Origin: Thinopyrum elongatum
Lineage: Eukaryota > Streptophyta > Magnoliopsida > Poales > Poaceae
Length of the DNA: 64,000 bases
Direction of reading: 5' to 3'
NCBI GenBank assembly: GCA_011799875.1
Contig: CM022302.1
Span: 377,985,380 to 378,049,379 of the forward strand
The translations under genes and the position numbers were made by a program. Shown piece after piece: positions 33,890 to 45,562 of this stretch (its first letter is position 1; the number at the start of each line of letters is the position of its first letter). A model generated the notes under the pieces. That model saw only the letters and a list, made by a program, of their open reading frames with translations. It was not told the origin of the DNA and made no database searches.

Positions 33890-35230
33890 GAGCGCACAGC
33901 CACTAGGCAGATCGTAGTGTAGATAATAGGGGTACACCATAACCACCATCAATAAATCGGGAAAGCGGAACTGGCTGGAAAATACAGGGTTTTGCCGCTA
34001 CTAATATGGAGCCTATCGATCACCTACAGGCCAGCTCTATTCATCTGAAGGCGCACAACTGTTACTATCAGTCCAGTCTATCAAAGACCGCACGACTCCC
34101 ACCATTTTCGGGATATTATGGCAGACCAACTCGAAGTGCAAAATCATGTAGTAGAACCGGCCCAATAGAGCTGTCGACTGCAGATGTCCCTGCTCCCCTT
34201 CCTGACAAGGAACATACTGTACTTCCATGATGAATCAGAGCGCCCAAAGAAATGCCATTCCATGATGTCTCTCTATATGTGGCCACATGCATTTGAAAAC
34301 TCAAGTGGGAGCATTAGCTAACCAATTAAATGTGTATCTGTTAGCTAATGTCAGTATCATATCACATTCGTATTTGAAGAACCTTAGGACGTATGATTGG
34401 TGTGTTATTTAGCTTTAAAGGGTCGGCAACTGCTACTAGGACACAAAGCACCTACGCAGATCATAGTGTAGATATAATGGGAAAACCCTAAGCATCAGGA
34501 GTAAAATCAGGAAAGTGGAACTTGCTGGAATATATGTGCTAGTATTGCCGGTATGGCTAGAAAGGCTTCGGATACCAGCTCTCTACAACTGAAGGCGCAG
34601 TACTGGTACTATCAGTCTAACTCTCAAAGGCGACACATACGACCGAATACGAAGAGTTGAAAGCGTCCATGACAATCGACATGAAGACCAACACGAAGAG
34701 TTGAAAGCGTCCATGACAAGCGACCGAATAGACCTGTACACTTCAAATGTCCCTGCTCCTCTGCACTACAAAGAACATACTGTACAACTATTATACTCCC
34801 TCTGTTCCTAAATACAAGTCTTTGTAGAGATTCCACTATGGATCACATACGGATGTATATAGATACATTTTAGAGTGTAGATTCACTCATGTAGCTCCGT
34901 ATGTAGTCCATGGAGGAATCTCTACAAAGACTTATATTTAGGTACGGAGAGAGTACTTACAAAAGAAGAATAGAAGAGGAGCATGCTAAAGAAGAGCAAG
35001 CAGATTTTGGATAATAAAATGTTGGTTGGCCACACATGATGAACCAGAGCGCATTAAGAATGCAACTCCCTGCTGTCCCTCGATATGTGGCGCATGTGCT
35101 TTTCGAAAGTAAAGTAGGAACATTAGCTGACCAATTAAACATTCTCTGTTTTAGTACATGTCAGCATCATATCAGATTCGTATTTGAGAAAGTAAGTTTG
35201 GAATTATGAGTGGCATGTTGTTTAGCTTGA
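33890..35230. repeat. Ancient segmental tandem duplication (about 550 bp unit)
   Basis: 33890-34420 and 34440-35230 align end to end. Shared phrases include 'cgcagatcatagtgtagata', 'aaggcgca', 'atgtccctgctcc', 'agaacatactgtac' and 'catatcag/cattcgtatttga'. The second copy is longer mainly because it contains a Stowaway MITE (34796-34953). Confidence 0.7.
34796..34953. mobile_element. Stowaway MITE, Thalos-like (158 bp)
   Basis: Termini CTCCCTCTGTTCCTAAATA and TATTTAGGTACGGAGAGAG are inverted repeats with TA on both sides (34794-34795, 34954-34955). The interior has the familiar 'caagtctttgtagagattcc' arm and its complement. Confidence 0.9.
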
Positions 35231-35379
35231 TGGGTTGAGGAGCACTGCTTGCACGTACGTCTCGAAGCACCTATGATAATGGTACTGAATATATGGGAAT
35301 TTCTACATGCAAGTCGCCTAACTTTCCTCATTTGGGTCAGTCGACCATTTCAGGCGGTTGGATGAAGATCCTATGTCTC

Positions 35380-36360
35380 ATAACCCTTCTTCTTCCTCGC
35401 CTCTTATTCTTCCCCTAAAGACCACCGCACGGGCCGTCGGCCGAACCACCGGCCCCCGCCCTCCCCTGAACCGCCCACCACCTCCTGTCTTCCGCCTCCC
35501 CCGGCCATCCCTCTAGCTAACCCCACCCACCCACCCGCGTCGAGTTTTGCCTCCGGCTAGGCCCCACCATAGCCTGACGATAGCCCCCCACAACCACGGT
35601 CCCCACCCGAAACCCTAAGATAGATAATGGGGCAGCCCTCCGGCGAACCCCTTCCTTCCCTCCGGTGAACTCCCAAAAATGGACTGACCCCAATTTGAAA
35701 TTCAGCCGACTGTCATTTAAGCTAATGTGGAATATAAAAGCATAAGCATTGCGAGTATATTGGTGTGCGTGCCATGGCGGATCTGAAGGTGCAAACCGGA
35801 CAAAGGCAACTTCGCAACCAATGTTTGGTTTCAACTAACAAGTAAGATTCTAAGTGATGGACAAGAAATCACAGTAAAGCAGTGGCGATCTATTTTCTTG
35901 CTGAGATAAATAACTTGAGCAGATACGAAAGAGTACCGCCTCTGGTGTGGCGCCGTGTAAGCATCTGCTGAGGCGTTGAGGGTGCTGCGGTAGCGATGGC
36001 TGTCGGCAGCGTGGAAGCAGATCTAGGAGGGCAGACGGTGGCGGCGAGGGAAATACCCTGGTGCGGTGGATGAGATGGTCGTACGAGCGGCCTAGGCAAG
36101 GTGGACGACGACGCAGATGAAGCTAGAGGACGCGATGCAAGGATCCTGGTCCGAAGCCATGGATGAGAGAGGTCGATCTCTTGTAATGGACGACGGCGTC
36201 GGGGTATCAGCTCCGGCATGGTGGAGGAGGACGGCAGTGGATGGGGTGGCGAACGGAGGAGACTGTGGTGGAGAGGGTGTTTTGGCGCCCACGGAGTACG
36301 AATGGGGAAATGGAGGGACAGAGGAAGGGGGGAACCATGTCTTTAGGGCGCGCTTGTCTC
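35380..36360 (-). other. GC-rich, possible promoter and first exon for the minus-strand CACTA gene
   Basis: This block is GC-rich in AT-rich surroundings. On the minus strand a frame from 36219 or 36292 is open for about 60-110 codons, rich in Ser, Pro and Arg, which fits a plant first exon but has no recognised domain. The direction agrees with exons at 33.6-31.4 kb. A connecting splice path could not be fixed. Confidence 0.3.
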
Positions 36361-36610
36361 AAATGCGAGGAAATTTACAAACTTAGCCCCCTTTTAAAAT
36401 TTCCTACATCACAGCAATATTAGTCGGTTGGGGATAGGACGGTAATCTCGCATACATCGAATATTTGCCGATGGAGATTTCGGCTGAGGAGAGTTTGTTT
36501 TGGCGCCCACCGTGTATGAATCGGGGAGGGAGGTGAGAGGCGATTTTGGCCAAGGAGAAACTATGTTTTGGCGCCCACCGTGTATGAATCCGGGGAGGTG
36601 AGAGGCGGAG
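36280..36610 (+). repeat. Three diverged copies of a 'tttggcgcccac' box
   Basis: 'gttttggcgcccac' followed by 'gtatgaat..gggga' and 'ggtgagaggcg' recurs at about 36279, 36497 and 36563. Confidence 0.6.
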
Positions 36611-37339
36611 GTCGTTATGTCATGTTTGAGTGAAATTACAAGCCTACCCCTATTGAAACCTATAGAAATCGAGCCGATAGGCTTTGCGTGTTAGGGATAG
36701 GCAGTAATTTCCATCTCGCAGATTTTGGTTTCGGGCGGTTACTGCAAGTTTCCCCACTTCGTTCAAATTTTTGCAGAGAAAGAGTGCACGTTTACCATGC
36801 CAACTCAATTCGAATCCAGTTTGTATTTTTTTTCGGGCAGGATCCATTTTGTATTCGAATACAAATCTATATACATCATTTTTTTATATATACTTTCAAA
36901 AGCACAACACCCTTTATACATAAATATGATTTACAAATGGCATGATCTCAGATTCATAAGGCTGGATCCATCTTAATTTGGATTTTCAAATATTTGAAAC
37001 CACTTTATGTTGAAATCCAATGTATGCATTCCTCGCTAACTGTCTCCAATTAATGTGTGTTTCATGCGGGTTTTTTTTTACTTCTCAAACATGTATAATG
37101 TGTTTGACACACGCAACATATAGTGTAATCCCGTTTAGACATTAATTGCATATAAACCATGCATTGTCTCTAATTAAAGAATCTGTGGATCACTAATATT
37201 GATAAACTATATAACATTACACGTGTCCCCAAATTCAAATGAATATGCATGTTTGATAGACCAATTTTTGTTATGATATTATCGATGTCGTGATCTCTAG
37301 TTTAAATATTTGAATCCCCTTTAATCCAGATATTCGTCT

Positions 37340-39120
37340 CATATAGCTATCACTCATGCTTGTATATCTCTCTAGACCTATACGCCTTCATCGTCTCTCG
37401 GGTATCTCTCGTGCTACTTGTATGTCGACAATGATCTTTTATCTTTGTAACACACTGACGGTACTCTCTCCCTCGACCTTCACTCTATCTCTCTCTAAGT
37501 ATATCTCGCTCCCTGCTATGTGTCTCTAACTATGATTCTCCCTGTGAAATCTCTTTCTCTCACACAAACACAAACTTTGTCTCCCGGGGTCTCATTTCTC
37601 TCTACTATTCCCCTGTGTGCCACTCGCACACCCCCTCTCACACAGAGATGTCTTGCGCTCCTTAGGTATGAGAAGCTACGACTCTCCCTCTTAAATATCT
37701 CTTTCTCACACACAAACACAAACTCTGTCTCCCAGGGTCTCATATCTCTCCACCATTCCCTTGTATGTCGCTCACACACACTCTCTCTCCCTAGAGATAT
37801 CTCGCGTTCCCTGATATGTCTCTCTAGCTATCACTCTCCTTGTGAAATATCTTTCTCTCGCGCAAACACAAAACTCCGTCTCTCGGGATCTCATTTCTCT
37901 CTGATATTTGTTTGTATGTGACTCACATGCACCCTCTCTCTATCTCTCTCACACCCACACACATAATTCAGCCTTCTGATCCACTCGACTCTTATCTCTA
38001 ACACACACACGAGCTAGCCGATCTCCCTCTAGCTAGCATCTTTATCTTTCTATTTATCTGTTTCTCCATCAACCTTCTTTCTGGCCCTCACTCTTGCTTC
38101 CTATCACGCACACTATATATGTTTCTCTCTACATGCAGTCATGCGCCCTCTTTTTATGTTTCTCTCACACACACATAACTTCACCCCTCTGAACCACTCG
38201 GCGGTCATCTCTAACACACAAACTAGCCGATGTCCCTCTAGCTAGCATCTCTATCTCTCTATCTATCTACAGTTTCTCCATCAACCTTTCTTTCACGCAC
38301 GCACTCTTGCTTCCTATCACGCACACTATATCTGTCTCTCTATACATGCATCTATAGGTTGATCTCTTTTGCACAATTGTTGTGTCTCGCTCTCTTTGCT
38401 CGGCATAGATGCATGCTCCAGCCCACGCCACTATCTCTTAAAGACAAAAACACATGCTCAATTATCGGGCCTTCTTCCCTCCACTCTCACATGCATGCAT
38501 ATTGTCATACCGATCCGTCTCTCCCATGTCATTGCTCTTATGACTTATGTCTTCTTTCTTTTATCTCAATCATGCGCGCGTGCACACACACACATCCCAC
38601 ATATACATGTATATCTCTCGCACATGCACGTTCAAGGTCTCCTATGTCTCCATACGTAGTTAATTACCCTCAACCCTAACCCCACATCGAATCGTTCTCT
38701 TCTTGTGTGCACATGACTTCCACCTGGATGGGTCTCTTCTCTAAAACACACACTCACACTTAACAATCTCCTTCTAGCTACCCCCCTCTCTCACTCTTCC
38801 CCTATATCCCTGAAACCAATAAGACCATCCCTTCATTTAATTCCCTCCTACATGCACCATCGATATATAGTAGTCTTCCTCGGTGTCTCTCGAACAAACA
38901 CGTTATCTCGATGTCGACTCCTCTCACGTGCACACGCCTTCTCTTCCCTCTTTACGGGCCTCTTCTCTCTCGCACCCCCCTCGTTGCTGGCCTCTGCCAT
39001 ACACATCACCTCTCTACGATGAAGCCACACACACTTAAATTACTTTCGCCACCGAAGACTCCACTTCACACACACACACACACACACATTAAGACTCCAT
39101 CTCACACACACATGCTCTAG
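37340..39120 (+). repeat. Pyrimidine-rich tract with nested tandem repeats
   Basis: Nearly 1.8 kb of the plus strand is dominated by C and T with CA-rich breaks. A unit of about 145-155 bases, with 'ctcacacacaaacacaaac' then 'tctgtctcccagggtctca', occurs three times from about 37545. A second unit with 'agccgatctccctctagct' occurs twice (about 37970 and 38175). ORFs in this tract are low-complexity artefacts. Confidence 0.75.
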
Positions 39121-39589
39121 GTGGAGCATTTGTTCCTACCACCCTTCGTCCAACCTTACCCGTATGATAAACAATCACCTTAATTTACTTATATAACATG
39201 GACAAATTCCACTTTATTTTAGTAGTTAGCAAAGTTCTCATAATTATATAATGCAAATCACGAGCAGGAAGTGATTTTTTTTACACAACCACGTTAACAT
39301 GGCCACGTAAATCAGAAGCTGAAGTGTAATACCATTATACTTATATCCCGATGCAAAAGGTGGAGTACATGTCCGAAGAGTAGAGTCGCACACACGCACT
39401 CTGTCTCTCAGAATCTCACAGACATACCAGTTACATGACGCCCCCTAAGCAGACCCGTATGTTACAATTTGTGCACCCACGGGTACACGTGATGGTGCGC
39501 ATTTATTTAAGCCGGACGGCGAACCCAAACAGTAGCTGAATTCATTCTCCTCCTGCCGCCTCTTCTCTGGTCGCCGTCGCCCGATAGCC

Positions 39590-39851
39590 ATGGCCCGGCC
39601 GAAGGTAACGTCATACGCCATGCTCCCACCGGAGCGGCACTTTGATCTGGAGGCGGCGCGAAGCCCGGATCGCAGCCGCCCTGCCTCCGGAGTCCGGACT
39701 AGCCGGAGCCAGACGAGGAGGCATTGGAGGCGGAGCAGCACGCAGAGCCGGAGGAGGAGAACGACGACGCGGAGCCAGAACAGGAGGACGACGACGCGGG
39801 CAAAGCGAAGCTGGAGGAGGACGATGATTTCCATTATACTCAAACTTAAAG
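39590..39851 (+). pseudogene. Gene-like first exon with acidic tail, frame disrupted
   Basis: A TATA-like 'tatttaag' (about 39504) and a pyrimidine-rich leader precede ATG at 39590 in good context (gccATGG). The frame starts MARPKVTSYAMLPPERHFDL, then turns into an Arg/Ser-rich frame. A different frame from about 39705 gives PDEEALEAEQHAEPEEEND and then a long acidic run to a stop. The two halves look like one protein split by an indel, but this is not certain. No family is recognised. Confidence 0.3.
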
Positions 39852-40424
39852 GGCTTTGAGTTTCACGCCACATTTATTTCATAGAGATAAAGAAAGGAAA
39901 TTTTAGTGGTCATGCATGCATCTTTTTGTGCTAGCACTCCTATATAAGGGTTGACCGGTCGCTTCCCGCGGACGTGCGCGGGCAGTGGAAGAGGAAGGAG
40001 AAGGGAAGCGGGCTGTGGAGTACGCCAGTTGCAGCACGAGCTCCAAGGAACGTTCGTGACAAACAATGCATAGTAGTACAGTATAGTCCAGCGGAGTATG
40101 AATTGGCCTTTAGGTTGCATGTGGATGACAGGGCTGCAACATGCAGGCTGCAGTTTGAGAGCCTACCGCTCCGCTTCGCACGGTTTGGTCACGCAAGATT
40201 TGCATGCACGCATGTCACGCACGTACTTGTCGAAGGCGTGCTCGAAAAGGGGCAACCAGGTCCGCTAGTCCGCGTTGCTCCATGCGCCTGGAAAACAACT
40301 AATCCCAGTCACTGTAAATGTCGTGCGTGCTTTAATTCCAGGCTAGTGGATGGACGCGAACGTGCCATACAACGAATCGCCCGCCAGCTCTCTAATCTCT
40401 ATCTCTACTCTTATAATAATAATA

Positions 40425-40676
40425 ATCTATCTATCTATCTACTCTTATAAAAAACAGAGTTGGTGATGATAGTGTGCCTGCCATCCTGCAATATAGGCCG
40501 TCCGATTTATATCTGACGGATAGGAAGGAAAATCTGGCAATTTTGCAAAAAGATATCCACACCCCTCTCCACATTTGCAAATAAGGCCTTCCCTCGTTCA
40601 TCCTTTTCTCTCACAAGATAAACTACTCATACAAATGCATCTTGATGTTACGTGCAACGCACGGGCATCTTGCTAG
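40425..40676 (+). mobile_element. Short non-autonomous Helitron (about 250 bp)
   Basis: The 5' end reads TCTATCTACTCTTATAA. The 3' end has a hairpin CGTGC-AAC-GCACG followed by GGCATCTTG and CTAG, then T, matching the Helitron 3' rule of a stem-loop shortly before CTRR with T beyond. The interior 'gagttggtgatgat' to 'gcaattttgcaaaaagata' is shared with 40700-40870 and 52030-52279. Confidence 0.75.
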
Positions 40677-40699
40677 TAATAAATAAATAAAAATATATA

Positions 40700-40870
40700 A
40701 AAAACCGAGTTGGTGATGATGGTGTGCCTGCCATCCTGCAATATAGACCGTCCGATCTATATCTGACGGATAGAAAGCAAACTATGGCAATTTTGCAAAA
40801 AGATACCCGCACCCCTCTCCACATTTGCAGATAAGGCGTTCCCTCGTTCATCTTCGTCTCCCACATCTTA
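40700..40870 (+). mobile_element. Partial Helitron copy, 3' end missing
   Basis: It repeats the interior of the preceding Helitron in the same direction but lacks the terminal hairpin and CTAG. It sits directly after the first copy. Confidence 0.65.
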
Positions 40871-41114
40871 TTGCCATGTCATCTTATAACATTTCAGTAC
40901 ATGTCTCTTTGTACTCCAGGAGGAGGAGTAGTTCTTTCCTTCTTTTTTTATTGATTGGAATAGTCATCTATGCAACTTTATAATGCCAGTTGTATAAACT
41001 ATAAAGGACTTAACAATTTCAATTCCGTGTAGTACTATCTAGGTAGCCATAATCCCATCAAACAAAACTACTCCTACTTTAATTAATGTACATGGCCCAG
41101 GTAACACTCTCAAA

Positions 41115-41676
41115 TTGTTTGTCGTTGCCCGTGCCGCAGCTGGTCTATACATTGCTTCCGTTCCCCCTCATAGAAATAAGCAATATAAAGTATTTTATTT
41201 TAATCCGTATCCCCTGCTTACGTCACCTTATTATACTGCATCGACCATAACCATGCACGTCAGCATGTATCCAGGTTTGAGATGCCAGGTGTACCAGATG
41301 GATGGCGGCGTGTTCGACCCCCGTGATGCTACCTGGGTACGGATGAACACACTTGAAGAGTACTCGATTTTCATCGGGGACAACTACCCCATAGTGCAAA
41401 CGATGCCACCTTCCATGCACGACGCCGATGGCCTGCCGTTCGTGAAGAACGGGTGCGTTTTCATTGCGCACCGACGGATTCATATCTTGAACGCCCCTAT
41501 CCCTGATCTATGCCGCTTTAGTTTGGATGAGTCTCCATCGTGGGGAGCCACACTTAAGAAGCTACGATGATATGGACTCCCATTGCCCACCGTTATGGAT
41601 CGTTCCATCTATGAAGAACACATGGGACTGGAACTACGAGACGGACATGTACCCGGGGATGTACGAACCTGAGTAA
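41115..41676 (+). pseudogene. KIB1-4 beta-propeller (DUF295)-like gene fragment
   Basis: The open frame 41115-41570 contains FVVARAAAGLYIASVP, then a section with TWVRMNTLEEYSIFIGDNYP and NGCVFIAHRR...DLCRFSLDE. These resemble the end of DUF295 proteins (a conserved IFLGDNYP-type segment, then a CVY-type segment and a short acidic end). After a frame change near 41550 the sequence continues YDDMDSHCPPLWIVPSMKN and ends with TAA at 41674, where family members also have a 'PLW' tail. No F-box precedes it. This indicates a captured, frameshifted fragment. The family call comes from memory of motifs. Confidence 0.5.
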
Positions 41677-42039
41677 TGTAGCGCTGTAAGTGAAGTAGAA
41701 AGGCACAAATAGTATGAACATGCGTGGCATATAGGCATTTGTCTCTTACTACCACTAAATGTTGTACGTGCAACGCACGGTGATATTATGATGTACGTGC
41801 CTAAGTACTCTACTACTATATTAATTGGAGGCACATATTAGGTTTTATATTTGTTTACGTGTATGGCCCAAGACCTTCCAACTAGACGCGTCTTGCTCTC
41901 CGGGTCGCACTTTGTATCGTTCATACTACTAGTACTACGTGTGGTCTCCGACCTAGAAGTGGAAGAAGTGGAGACGCTCTACCACGCTGTTCATGTCCCA
42001 CTCCTTTCACTGACGTGTGGGACATATAGCACATGCCGT

Positions 42040-42563
42040 GTTTGGTACTCCTTCGTCGTAAGAGTTGAAACGCTAGCTTTCATCAAAAATAAAAAATTAT
42101 ATATAAATCAACAGTGATACTATACCATGCGGTTTCCTTGCTCCTCGATATCGGAAAGAATACTTCTGTTCGCCGACATGTGGGACGTTGATCATCCTGG
42201 TCAACTTGCCATGCACGCAGAACTCCAAGGGAGAGTCACCCCGGTCGTTGCGCCGCAGTAATAATGACTAATGATCCGTCAAATCACAGGCCCAACCTTT
42301 CCCACTGTAAAGTTGCTCGGACGAAGGAACCATCATGACTTCGTTGAATTCTGCTTCTTGAAGAAAACTACTGTACCAGCAATACTGCTAGCTACAGTAG
42401 TACTGTACTCCAGCGGAGGCCTCCTTTGGTTCATAGGATAGGAATTTTATAGGAATATGAAAATCATAGGAAGTGAGATGACATGCATCTCAATTCCTAT
42501 AGAGAAAGAGATGCCATTTGATGCATAGGATAGGAATTTTTCCATCGAGTCTAGGCTAATGTA
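42040..42563 (+). repeat. Copy 1 of a cargo segment repeated at 47.3-47.9 kb
   Basis: It shares 'gctttcatcaaaaataaa', 'cgccgacatgtgggacg', 'catcctggt', 'cccaacctttcccactgtaa' and 'ggacgaaggaaccatcatga' with 47280-47580. It ends in a truncated MITE copy (42418-42563) related to 47726-48018. Confidence 0.7.
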
Positions 42564-42672
42564 CTGGTAATTTGCTCTAAAAACTACAGTAGTAACTAGT
42601 ACTGGTACATGCTCGTAATTAATTAAACAAACGTACGGGCGACACAGACACACACATTAACTACTAGTACTA

Positions 42673-43055
42673 CTACTTCTCACATGCTGGCCAGACGTCG
42701 TCGTTCTCCTTCCCGGCTTTGACGACACCCCACCGTGCTTGGATCTCCGCCGAGCTCTCCGCAACAGCGCGTGCGTCCTCTTCTTTCTTGCGGTGGCGGG
42801 CCTCTCTTTTCTTGAGTGCTTTCTGCCTTTTCCGCTCCCTCTGTGCGGCTTTGGCCGCCTCTTGCTCTACCGCCCATTCGGCCTTGGCAGTTCAAAGTCC
42901 GCCCACGTAGGTGTGAGGTCGCGAGCAGCGATGAACTCGGCACAGCGGGATGCCATCGCTTCCCTACCATTTTGTGTGCGGTTGTGGGTGGCGAGGAACT
43001 CGGCGCGGCGGGATGCCATTGCTTCCTTACCGGTTAGTGTGCGGCGCGGTGGCAT
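42673..43055 (-). pseudogene. Highly charged coiled-coil protein gene, one frameshift
   Basis: The minus strand begins MPPRRTLTGKEAMASRRAEF at 43055, with an internal duplication (GKEAMASRRAEFLATHN, then GREAMASRCAEFIAARD). After ADFELPR the frame shifts by one base and continues AEWAVEQEAAKAAQRERKRQ. The last part is KKEEDARAVAESSAEIQARW, ending DDVWPACEK and TAG at 42675-42673. Lys/Arg/Glu heptads suggest a coiled coil. The repeat unit is 48 bases. I do not recognise a named family. The single frameshift makes this copy a pseudogene unless an intron removes it. Confidence 0.5.
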
Positions 43056-43175
43056 GAACGACGCTTGGTGAGAGCTCTGGTGCGGAGTGGCCGGACAACC
43101 GTATAGTGCATTGGTTTGTCAAGATCTCAAGGACAGAACACGAAGGAAATTTGGATTCCCCTTCAATCCTGGTCA

Positions 43176-43184
43176 TTTATTACC
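43176..43184. repeat. Left 9-bp target duplication of the MULE (TTTATTACC)
   Basis: Identical to 44611-44619. Confidence 0.85.
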
Positions 43185-44610
43185 GAGTAAAATGCATTGG
43201 CGGTCATCGAACTTGTCTTGATAGCTCACTTTGATCATTGTACTTAAGAATACGGTCAATACGGTCATTTTATACGAGATATGGTGATTATACGGTCACT
43301 CGCTCAGCGTATAGCTCCGTATTTGTCTGGTTGACCAGTCAAATAGTCCACATGCGCCTCATCAGCTCGTGTTCTGTATCTATCTATCTATGCGGGCCTA
43401 CCTGTCAGTGGAGAAAGAAATAAAAACCAAAATTATGCGTATGTGAGAAATCAAACCACGAACTCGTCGCTGCAATGCACACTCGTCAGCCAAATGAAAA
43501 TGAAATATTTTGCGTTAAATGCACAAACCAATTTTTTTATATTATATGTGATGCACACATTAGCGCACACCATCCACAGATGCAAGTAGCATGTATGCGT
43601 GCAGACACTCACGCTCACGCTGTCAAACCATGGTAATGCATGCACGTCGCCCTCTCAATCAAAGTCCTACTCATGGCGCAACGCAAACGGCGAGCCCGTC
43701 ACCTGCGCGCCCCGGCGGTGCCTGACATTACTGTTTAGATGTTTGCTGGCGGCCTCCGCGAACACCGAGCATGTATTCACTTGGCTCAACACCAACGTCA
43801 TACTCGTGCTTGGGTGCCGAGCTGCTCGACATTAGCCATGGCTCTGCACATGATGCGACGACGTGACTCGGCGCCTTGCTCATGTATATCATCCATCACA
43901 ACGGCAATCTATAAACAGCCTAGCTAGAGAGGGTAATATAGTACCTATATATGTATCGTGAGGGACCTATCATAGTGCCACTGCACACGAGTGTGTGTTT
44001 GATCAATTCATCCATTATTCATAAGTTATGCATGGTTGTGTGTGTCTAATGGTGGTCGTCGAAGGCTAGCTGGCGACAAGAGCGGTTGCATGGACGCCTG
44101 GTTGTCTATACGTGCCGCATACGCTTCAAGGGCTCGTCATCCATGAGTTCACATAATTTATTTCAGTATAATCATAAGCGTAACTGCGTAAGTGCGTCCG
44201 CGTGCGTGCTAGTATGTATTGTGTGCGTGCGTGTGCGTACTGCGTGCGTGTGGGTCGTCCGCATGCATGCATGTGTGTCGCGTTTGCTCCTTGCAAAAAT
44301 ACCTCATTTGGTTAGCTCGTGGGGCTTTACTGGAGAGGTTCGGGGTTAATTCCCCACCCATGCATTGCATAATTTAGCTTTTCTAATTTATTTATTTTTG
44401 ACCCATTGACGGGTGGGGCCGTAGAACCTGGGTAAGGCGCATGTGGACTGTTTGACCGGTCAACCAGACAAAATACGGAGCTATACGCTAAGCTAGTGAT
44501 CGTATATTCATCTTAAGTCATATATAGTGACCGTATTGATCGTATTTTTAAGTACAGTGACCAAAGTGAGCTATCGAGACAAGTTCGATGACCGCTAGTG
44601 CATTTTACTC
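43185..44610. mobile_element. Mutator-like element (1426 bp) with about 180-bp inverted termini
   Basis: The left arm begins GAGTAAAATGCATTGGCGG. The right arm, reverse complemented, begins GAGTAAAATGCACTAGCGG. Both go on with 'tcatcgaacttgtct' and similar text for about 180 bases. A perfect 9-bp duplication TTTATTACC flanks the element, the Mutator size. No MURA-type transposase is present. The interior (43440-44400) is unrelated non-repeat DNA, with a GTGCGTGC-rich patch at about 44190-44270. It could be a Pack-MULE, but no donor gene is recognised. Confidence 0.85.
44305..44360 (+). other. tRNA-like fragment inside the MULE
   Basis: 'ggttagctcgtgggg' resembles an A box and 'ggggttaattcccc' a degenerate B box, 25 bases apart. 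It cannot fold as a full tRNA by inspection. A SINE relic is possible. Confidence 0.25.
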
Positions 44611-44619
44611 TTTATTACC
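44611..44619. repeat. Right 9-bp target duplication of the MULE
   Basis: TTTATTACC, matching 43176-43184. Confidence 0.85.
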
Positions 44620-44851
44620 ATACACGGTTACTTTCCGTTGCCTATGGAAGCTGTGTGCGCTGACCCTATTGTGGGTTGCTTTATGATTGGCCGCCACCCC
44701 AGCCACGCAGATCACGCGCGTGCATCGTGATCGAACGGCATTCCACGTCCCTATCATCACACCCGTGTAGCTGTAGCTGGGATTTGATGTTTCTGCACGT
44801 CTGTCCTGGTTGATGCATGTAACTACAAATAATATCACTATAAACTATGTT

Positions 44852-44880
44852 TATTAGTAAGGTACACGTGCATTGCACGC
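44852..44880 (-). mobile_element. Helitron 3' terminus (minus strand)
   Basis: Read on the minus strand, the hairpin CGTGCAATGCACG is followed by TGTACCTTA, then CTAA and T. This fits a Helitron 3' end, with the element extending to the right. Its 5' end was not located. Confidence 0.45.
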
Positions 44881-45562
44881 ATGAGATTTGGCAACCAAAT
44901 TATGAATAAATACCACACTATAGCATGTAAGCTTTGAGTCATATATGCATGATGTAGATGTTGGTTAATTCTTATAGTGGTAGTAAATTTCTACAAAATG
45001 CACATAATGGCCTAAATATGGTAAATGAACCCGGAGAAGTGCCAAATTTGAATACGGTGCTTTGTAGGGTGTATGTTGATCATAGAAAAAAAGTGAACTG
45101 CCACATTAATTGAGTACTTTTGCAAACTACAAAAATAATATACCACCACGCCAGCGTCTGACCGCCCTGGCGTACCGAAACCCCTTCCATTGCTAGCGCG
45201 CGCTTCCCGCCTGAAACGGTCACCGTCGCTCCAGAACGTCAATGCCACATTCACGCCCGACGCGACCTCTCACTGGCGCCGGCATTGCAGTAGCGTGATG
45301 GCCGAGAGAGCGCCACCCGCGCGGCATCCTGGTGCAAGCGACTGCTCCGCGTTAACAACACCACGGCCATCCGTCCGTCCGCCACCCACATTAATGACAT
45401 GCGGCTGCCGACGAACCTACTCCGGTGCCAGCCGTCCATCCGTCTACCGCAGCTCATTGCCATTCGCCCGCTATATTAACTTCAGCCCCAGCCTCCAGCC
45501 ATAGCCAAAGACCCACAGTCATTCTCCTTCGGTCCCTTCCATCTGTCGGCACCACTCCAACC

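Noticed and set aside
39974..40450. 158-codon plus-strand frame after a 'tatataag' box
   Set aside because: It is open and partly GC-rich, but no family is recognised and it runs into the microsatellite and Helitron start, so it is not called as a gene.
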